This document shows positions 60,129-64,000 of a stretch of DNA of 64,000 nt, in pieces. Made by a program: the position numbers and the translations under genes. The notes beneath the pieces are model-generated. The model did not search any database and had not been told where the DNA came from. It worked only from the letters and a program-made list of their open reading frames with translations. The stretch's first letter is position 1, and every line of letters begins with the position of its first letter. The stretch is from contig NZ_JAGFPK010000001.1 in the NCBI RefSeq assembly GCF_017599385.1, positions 2,307,541 to 2,371,540 on the forward strand. The letters are read 5' to 3'. This DNA is from Ciceribacter sp. L1K22 (lineage in GTDB: Bacteria > Pseudomonadota > Alphaproteobacteria > Rhizobiales > Rhizobiaceae).

Positions 60129-61436
60129 ATGGCGCTGGGCGCATCGCATCGTTTGCAGGATGGCGTCTTAGCCGTCGAAACCATGACCCGTTTCGCGCTT
60201 GCCGTCCTGGCCCTCGCCTCCGGCGTCTACACCTATCTCGGCGTCCGCAGTCTGCTGGACGGCTCGCCGACCGCGGTGTTCTTCGCCGCCATCATCTACT
60301 CCGCCTCCGTCTCGGTCGCGATCTACGCCTTCTGGTCCTACATGGCGCGTTTCTACCCCCATGTAACGGGCGCGGCGGGGCGCGGCGCCATGATCGGCGT
60401 CATGGCGCTCGGCTGCGCCATGATCATCGCCATGTCGAGCTGGCTGAATGCCGCCGCGCTCGCCGGTTCCGCCGCGCTCGAGCAGCATCTCGCCGAGACG
60501 GTCGAGGATTATACCGCCGATCTCGACCGGGCCCACCAGAATGCGCTTGCCGCCCAGAGCCTGCTGCCTGATATCCAGCGCACATCGGAGCGTTTCGCGC
60601 GGCTCGCCGAGGACGAGCGGCAGAACGGCGCGCTGACAGGCACCACCGGTTCGGGAAGCGTCGTGCAACTCCTCTCGCAGATGTCGGCACAGTTGAACGA
60701 GCTCGAAACCGGCATCACCGCCTCGCGCGAACGGGTCACGACCCTCTTCGATCAGGGCCGGGGCCACCTGGAGACGATGCGCACGCTAGTCTCCTCCCCC
60801 GGCGCCATCGCCCCGCGCAGCGACGAATTCTCCGCCGAAGTCGTGGCGCTCTCGGGGGTCATCACCTCGCTGGAACAGACCTCGATTGCCCCGTCGGTAA
60901 AGCGCGCGGCCGAAGACCTGTCGCTCGGTTTCATCGCCCCCGTCGCCGATGGCCGTGCCGCCGATCTCGTCGACCGCCAGGACCAGGTGATGCAGACCAT
61001 CCGCGCCTCGGTCTCGGCTCAGTCGCAGGTTCTGTCCCAGGCCGCCGACGACATTCTGGCACGGGAACCGGTCGCCGAACGACGTTTCGTGCCGCTGTCG
61101 TCCGCCGAAGCCGTCCTGCGGTATGCCGCCGATTTCATCCCCGCCTGGGCCGGTGCCATCTCGATCGATCTGCTTCCCGCCGTGTTGGTCTTCATCCTTG
61201 CCGTCGTCCATGGCGCCATAAGACGCCAGGAAGAGCGCATGCCCTTCGCGCAGAGGATCACCGCCGCGGAGCTTCTGGAGGCGCTGGAGGTCCAGCGTGC
61301 ACTCGCCCGCCAGGGTCTGGACGTCGAGCAGGCTCTTGCGGCAACCGAGACGGAAGACGAGAGCGCCCGCAAGGACTCCAACATCACCAGCCTCGACACC
61401 GCCGCCAAGGCCCCGCGCAAGGGGCCGCCCGCGTGA
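60129..61436 (+). CDS. Membrane protein with long coiled-coil loop
   Basis: The 435-residue protein has two to three membrane segments near the N-terminus (FALAVLALASGVYTYLG, AVFFAAIIYSASVSVAIYAFW, MIGVMALGCAMIIAMSS), a long helical domain (about residues 110-320), and another hydrophobic segment near 340 (LLPAVLVFILAVVHGAI). It overlaps the downstream ClpP-like gene by ATGA-type 4 bases and likely works with it. No family assigned. Confidence 0.75.
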   Translation: MALGASHRLQDGVLAVETMTRFALAVLALASGVYTYLGVRSLLDGSPTAVFFAAIIYSASVSVAIYAFWSYMARFYPHVTGAAGRGAMIGVMALGCAMIIAMSSWLNAAALAGSAALEQHLAETVEDYTADLDRAHQNALAAQSLLPDIQRTSERFARLAEDERQNGALTGTTGSGSVVQLLSQMSAQLNELETGITASRERVTTLFDQGRGHLETMRTLVSSPGAIAPRSDEFSAEVVALSGVITSLEQTSIAPSVKRAAEDLSLGFIAPVADGRAADLVDRQDQVMQTIRASVSAQSQVLSQAADDILAREPVAERRFVPLSSAEAVLRYAADFIPAWAGAISIDLLPAVLVFILAVVHGAIRRQEERMPFAQRITAAELLEALEVQRALARQGLDVEQALAATETEDESARKDSNITSLDTAAKAPRKGPPA

Positions 61437-62260
61437 ACAACCCCGACGAGAAACCCGACGAAGCCAAGCCTGCATCGCTCGCCACGCGCCTGCGAAGAGC
61501 CATCGTCAGCGCCGATGACGGCCTCCTGATGCGCAGCGCCTTCTTCGCGCTTCTCGCCGCCGCCGGCGCCTTCCTCGTCGTCGATATCAGGGAAATGCGC
61601 GAGGCGAACGCAACGCTACCCGGCCACGATCCGATGACGACGGACGCCCCCGTGCTGCCACCGGCGCTGACGGAGGGTGTGCCCCAGGCTCCGCCAGTCG
61701 AGCCGGAAACGCCGCGCGAAACACTCCGCCAGCCGATGCGCTTCGAGCTTCTGCCCGGCGGCGTGCTCAAGGCCGAGGGATCGATCGATCCGGGCGCTGC
61801 CACCCGCTTCGCCGACGAGATCGCGGCACGCGGCGAATATGTGAAGACCGTTTCGCTGAACTCGCCGGGCGGCTCCGTCGACGATGCGCTGGCGATGTCG
61901 ACATTGATCCGCGAGACGGGTCTCGACACAAAGGTCGCCACTCGAGCGCTCTGCGCCTCCTCCTGCCCGCTGATCTTCGCCGGCGGCGTCGCCCGCGAGG
62001 CGGAGGAAGACGCCATCCTCGGCGTCCACCAGGTCTTCAACGCCGGCCAGGACCGTCCCTCGCCCGAACAGGCCATGTCATCGGCCCAGAACACCACCGC
62101 CCGCATCGCGAGACATCTCGACGACATGGGTATCGAAAGCGGCCTCTGGCTCAACGCACTCGAAACCCCGCCCCACCGTCTCTATTACCTGACACGCCAG
62201 GAGATGACCGATTTCAGGTTGACCACGGAACCGCTGGCGACGGCGGAGCAGGTGGAATAA
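61433..62260 (+). CDS. Membrane-anchored ClpP-like fold protein
   Basis: The 275-residue protein starts at GTG 61433. After one membrane segment (SAFFALLAAAGAFLVVDI) is a ClpP/crotonase-like domain with LNSPGGSVDDALAMSTLIRETG and VATRALCASSCPLIFAGG. The Ser of the second motif could be a nucleophile, as in ClpP-class membrane proteases (NfeD/SppA-like). It is coupled to the upstream coiled-coil membrane gene. Confidence 0.82.
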   Translation: MNNPDEKPDEAKPASLATRLRRAIVSADDGLLMRSAFFALLAAAGAFLVVDIREMREANATLPGHDPMTTDAPVLPPALTEGVPQAPPVEPETPRETLRQPMRFELLPGGVLKAEGSIDPGAATRFADEIAARGEYVKTVSLNSPGGSVDDALAMSTLIRETGLDTKVATRALCASSCPLIFAGGVAREAEEDAILGVHQVFNAGQDRPSPEQAMSSAQNTTARIARHLDDMGIESGLWLNALETPPHRLYYLTRQEMTDFRLTTEPLATAEQVE

Positions 62261-62321
62261 TAGGGGCCGGCGGAAGGGAGGCCTTACGTGCTTTTGCTTC
62301 CCGGCTTCATGTCCAGAACCG

Positions 62322-63248
62322 TTATGTCGCTCTCGTCGGCGGCGCCCAGCCACGCATGTGCATCCACGCTTGGAGAAGGAGCGGCCATCGGTCGGACGTC
62401 ACCTCCTGCTGACGCATCCCGAAACCGTGCCCGCCACGCTCGAACAGATGAAATTCCACAGCAGAACCGGCCTTCCTCCAGGAGTCGACGAGGCCGTAAC
62501 CCTGCGCGCCGAAAAGAGGATCATCGGACGCAAGCGCCAGGAACATCGGCGGGGCATCGGCTGGCACGTCGACCGAAAGCATCGATGGATAGATCGGAGC
62601 GACGAAGTCCGGCCGCATCTCGGGCGGGCTGCCGATAGCGACGGCGATGGTGGTCATCGCTCCGGCCGAAAAGCCGATCATACCGATGCGACCAGGGTCG
62701 ACGTTCCACGCAAGAGCCCGGTCTCGAATGAGCCGAACCGCCGCCTGGCCATCCGCGACAGCCATGGCCGGTACCGCAAGATCGCTAATGGTCACCTCGC
62801 CCGTCGCGAACAGGCGCTGGAATTCTCCGATGAGCGCCGCATAATCGCCGGAGTCCGGCGGTGTCGGTTCAAGCCGGTACTTGAGAAGGAAGGCGGCGAT
62901 GCCGCGGTCCGCGAACCAGCGTGCCACCGCCATGCCCTCGTTCTCGACCGACAGCGCGCGGAACGCCCCACCGGGCGCGACCACGACGGCGACCCCATTG
63001 CCGGTGCCGGGAGCCGGCAGGACAGGCGTCAAGGTGGGGACGGTGACGTTGCGCACCCAAAGCTCGCCCCGCGGCGACCGCTCCCATATCTCGGCGGACG
63101 GTTGCTCGTTCAAGTTGGCATAAAGCGGCATGGAGCCGCTCTGGTCCGGCGCCGATACGCGCGTCATGACGAGCACCTCAGCCGCCGCGGCTGCCGACGT
63201 ATGGTCCGGTTCAAGACCGTGATGGAAAATGGGAGTGTCTGTGCCCAC
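62322..63248 (-). CDS. Alpha/beta hydrolase (acetyl esterase-like)
   Basis: The 308-residue protein starts at GTG 63248 after AAAGGGAT. It has the esterase pattern VVVAPGGAFRALSVENEGMAVARWFADRG, the nucleophile in MIGFSAGAMTTI, and a late catalytic His in LFERGGHGFGM. It resembles BD-FAE/Axe-type polysaccharide esterases. No signal peptide was seen. A serine hydrolase role is clear, the substrate is not. Confidence 0.88.
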   Translation of the reverse strand: MGTDTPIFHHGLEPDHTSAAAAAEVLVMTRVSAPDQSGSMPLYANLNEQPSAEIWERSPRGELWVRNVTVPTLTPVLPAPGTGNGVAVVVAPGGAFRALSVENEGMAVARWFADRGIAAFLLKYRLEPTPPDSGDYAALIGEFQRLFATGEVTISDLAVPAMAVADGQAAVRLIRDRALAWNVDPGRIGMIGFSAGAMTTIAVAIGSPPEMRPDFVAPIYPSMLSVDVPADAPPMFLALASDDPLFGAQGYGLVDSWRKAGSAVEFHLFERGGHGFGMRQQEVTSDRWPLLLQAWMHMRGWAPPTRAT

Positions 63249-63320
63249 GGGATATCCCTTTAAAACAGTCGATGACGGCCTGCCGGATCGCGCCCGACAG
63301 ACCTCTTGTGCCGGCGTCGG

Positions 63321-64000
63321 TCAGCCGAACGGACAACCGCCCCTTTGGAGCGATGCGGAACGCCCCTTCCAGCCGCCGGTACGATGGGCAACAGAGACCT
63401 CGTAGATGCCGCGACGCGCCGCAAGGATCGGGTCGTCGGAAAGCTCGATGCCGTCGGTCACGCGTGTCGGATCATGCATCATCACCGGATCGCCGATCTC
63501 CTCGAGCGTCGTCGGACGCGTGATCTCGAGCCGGCCAACCGTCACACGCGGCCGACCCTCGGGCCAGGGTGCGCTCGGATCGTCGGTCGGATCGCCATCG
63601 CCGGCGAGTTCAAGCACCAGCTTGAAGCCCACCGGAGCCTGGCTTAAACGCTCTTCGAGCTCTTCGAAGAGATAGCTGGGCTTTTCCTTGTGCAGCTCTT
63701 CGAGCGTCTGCGTCGCGACGCCAGCATCGGGCTCCCAGTGATACCGGGCATAGACGGCGTCTCCCGCTTCATTGACGAAGCGGAAGGCGTGCAGCGCGTG
63801 GTAGGCGGTCCGCGCGAAGCTGACTGCCGCCGGGAGCTGCTTTCGCAGCCCGACCGCACGCATGACCGATGGTCTTTCGGCCAGAAACTGGCCGACCTTT
63901 TCCATATCCGGCTTGCCGGTGGAAGGGTCCGGCAAGGCGATTTTCAACAACTCCAGCGTCTCCTCCGGCGTGCGGGTGAAGAAGAGCGTGATCGGCAGCG
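63321..64000 (-). CDS. Catalase-family peroxidase, C-terminal part, runs off right edge
   Basis: The frame stays open to the window edge, so the visible about 226 residues are the C-terminal half. It carries LFFTRTPEETLELLK at the edge, PAAVSFARTAYHALHAFRFVNEAGDAVYARYHWEPDAG, and IGDPVMMHDPTRVTDGIELSDDPIL, with the proximal-side residues of the mini-catalase/SrpA group. These heme enzymes use peroxide as oxidant. The N-terminal catalytic His lies outside the window. Confidence 0.85.
   Translation of the reverse strand, partial: LPITLFFTRTPEETLELLKIALPDPSTGKPDMEKVGQFLAERPSVMRAVGLRKQLPAAVSFARTAYHALHAFRFVNEAGDAVYARYHWEPDAGVATQTLEELHKEKPSYLFEELEERLSQAPVGFKLVLELAGDGDPTDDPSAPWPEGRPRVTVGRLEITRPTTLEEIGDPVMMHDPTRVTDGIELSDDPILAARRGIYEVSVAHRTGGWKGRSASLQRGGCPFG

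Overview
The window looks like alphaproteobacterial chromosome, most likely Rhizobiales/Rhizobiaceae (Ensifer, Shinella or Rhizobium-like). This rests on high GC, DUF1127 proteins beside a LysR regulator, an ExoD homologue, entericidin-type lipoproteins, and an ABC betaine importer plus betaine-homocysteine methyltransferase arranged as in Sinorhizobium. No tRNA, rRNA or CRISPR array was recognised.

Region A (1 to about 20.05 kb) is part of a prophage or phage-like element that runs off the left edge. A leftward operon (1-6393) carries DUF1376, D12-type adenine and C5 cytosine methyltransferases, a nuclease-like protein, a GapR/DUF2312 protein and small regulators. It diverges from a CI-like repressor across three evenly spaced 18-bp operators. 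A long rightward operon of overlapping small genes (7426-16796) starts at a promoter with the same operator built in. It encodes two more adenine methyltransferase-like proteins, a Gp37/Gp68 protein, DUF1643, a J-domain protein and many unknowns. A fourth operator copy precedes an AlpA gene at 19633. A more A/T-rich three-gene cassette (16838-19141) runs against this operon: GHKL-type ATPase, STAS-like protein and membrane-anchored helical protein. It is the best candidate here for an undescribed defence or signalling module. No integrase or attachment site was seen.

Region B (20.2-26.2 kb) is ordinary chromosome: SDR plus darcynin-like gene divergent from a TetR regulator, DedA and small membrane proteins, a TMEM43-family protein, and cobyric acid synthase (cobQ).

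Region C (26.2-42.9 kb) is a betaine import and corrinoid methyl-transfer locus. It holds a periplasmic binding protein, permease and ATPase; Bmt; an MttB-superfamily methyltransferase without an in-frame amber codon; its corrinoid protein; a methyl-H4folate:corrinoid methyltransferase; a RACo-type reactivase; a double-cluster ferredoxin; DUF1638; and a small 'virulence factor' family protein. The inferred flow is: betaine is imported, demethylated onto the corrinoid protein or onto homocysteine, and the methyl group goes to tetrahydrofolate. RACo, perhaps fed by the ferredoxin, would rescue oxidised cobalamin. Four of the enzymes carry Arg/Gly-rich tails. Interspersed genes (ParA, ExoD, formyltransferase, phosphodiester glycosidase-like, entericidins) have no obvious role in this.

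Region D (43.2-64 kb) is mixed. It includes an Mrr-like restriction endonuclease sitting on the remains of a quinone reductase gene, ArsR/SRPBCC and MocR/PPOX pairs, a thioesterase, LysR/DUF1127 genes, a GlxA-type regulator, and a DabA/DabB inorganic-carbon pump with a divergent LysR regulator. Short-chain dehydrogenase/reductase genes with another LysR, a membrane coiled-coil protein paired with a ClpP-like protein, an alpha/beta hydrolase and a catalase-family gene cut by the right edge complete it.
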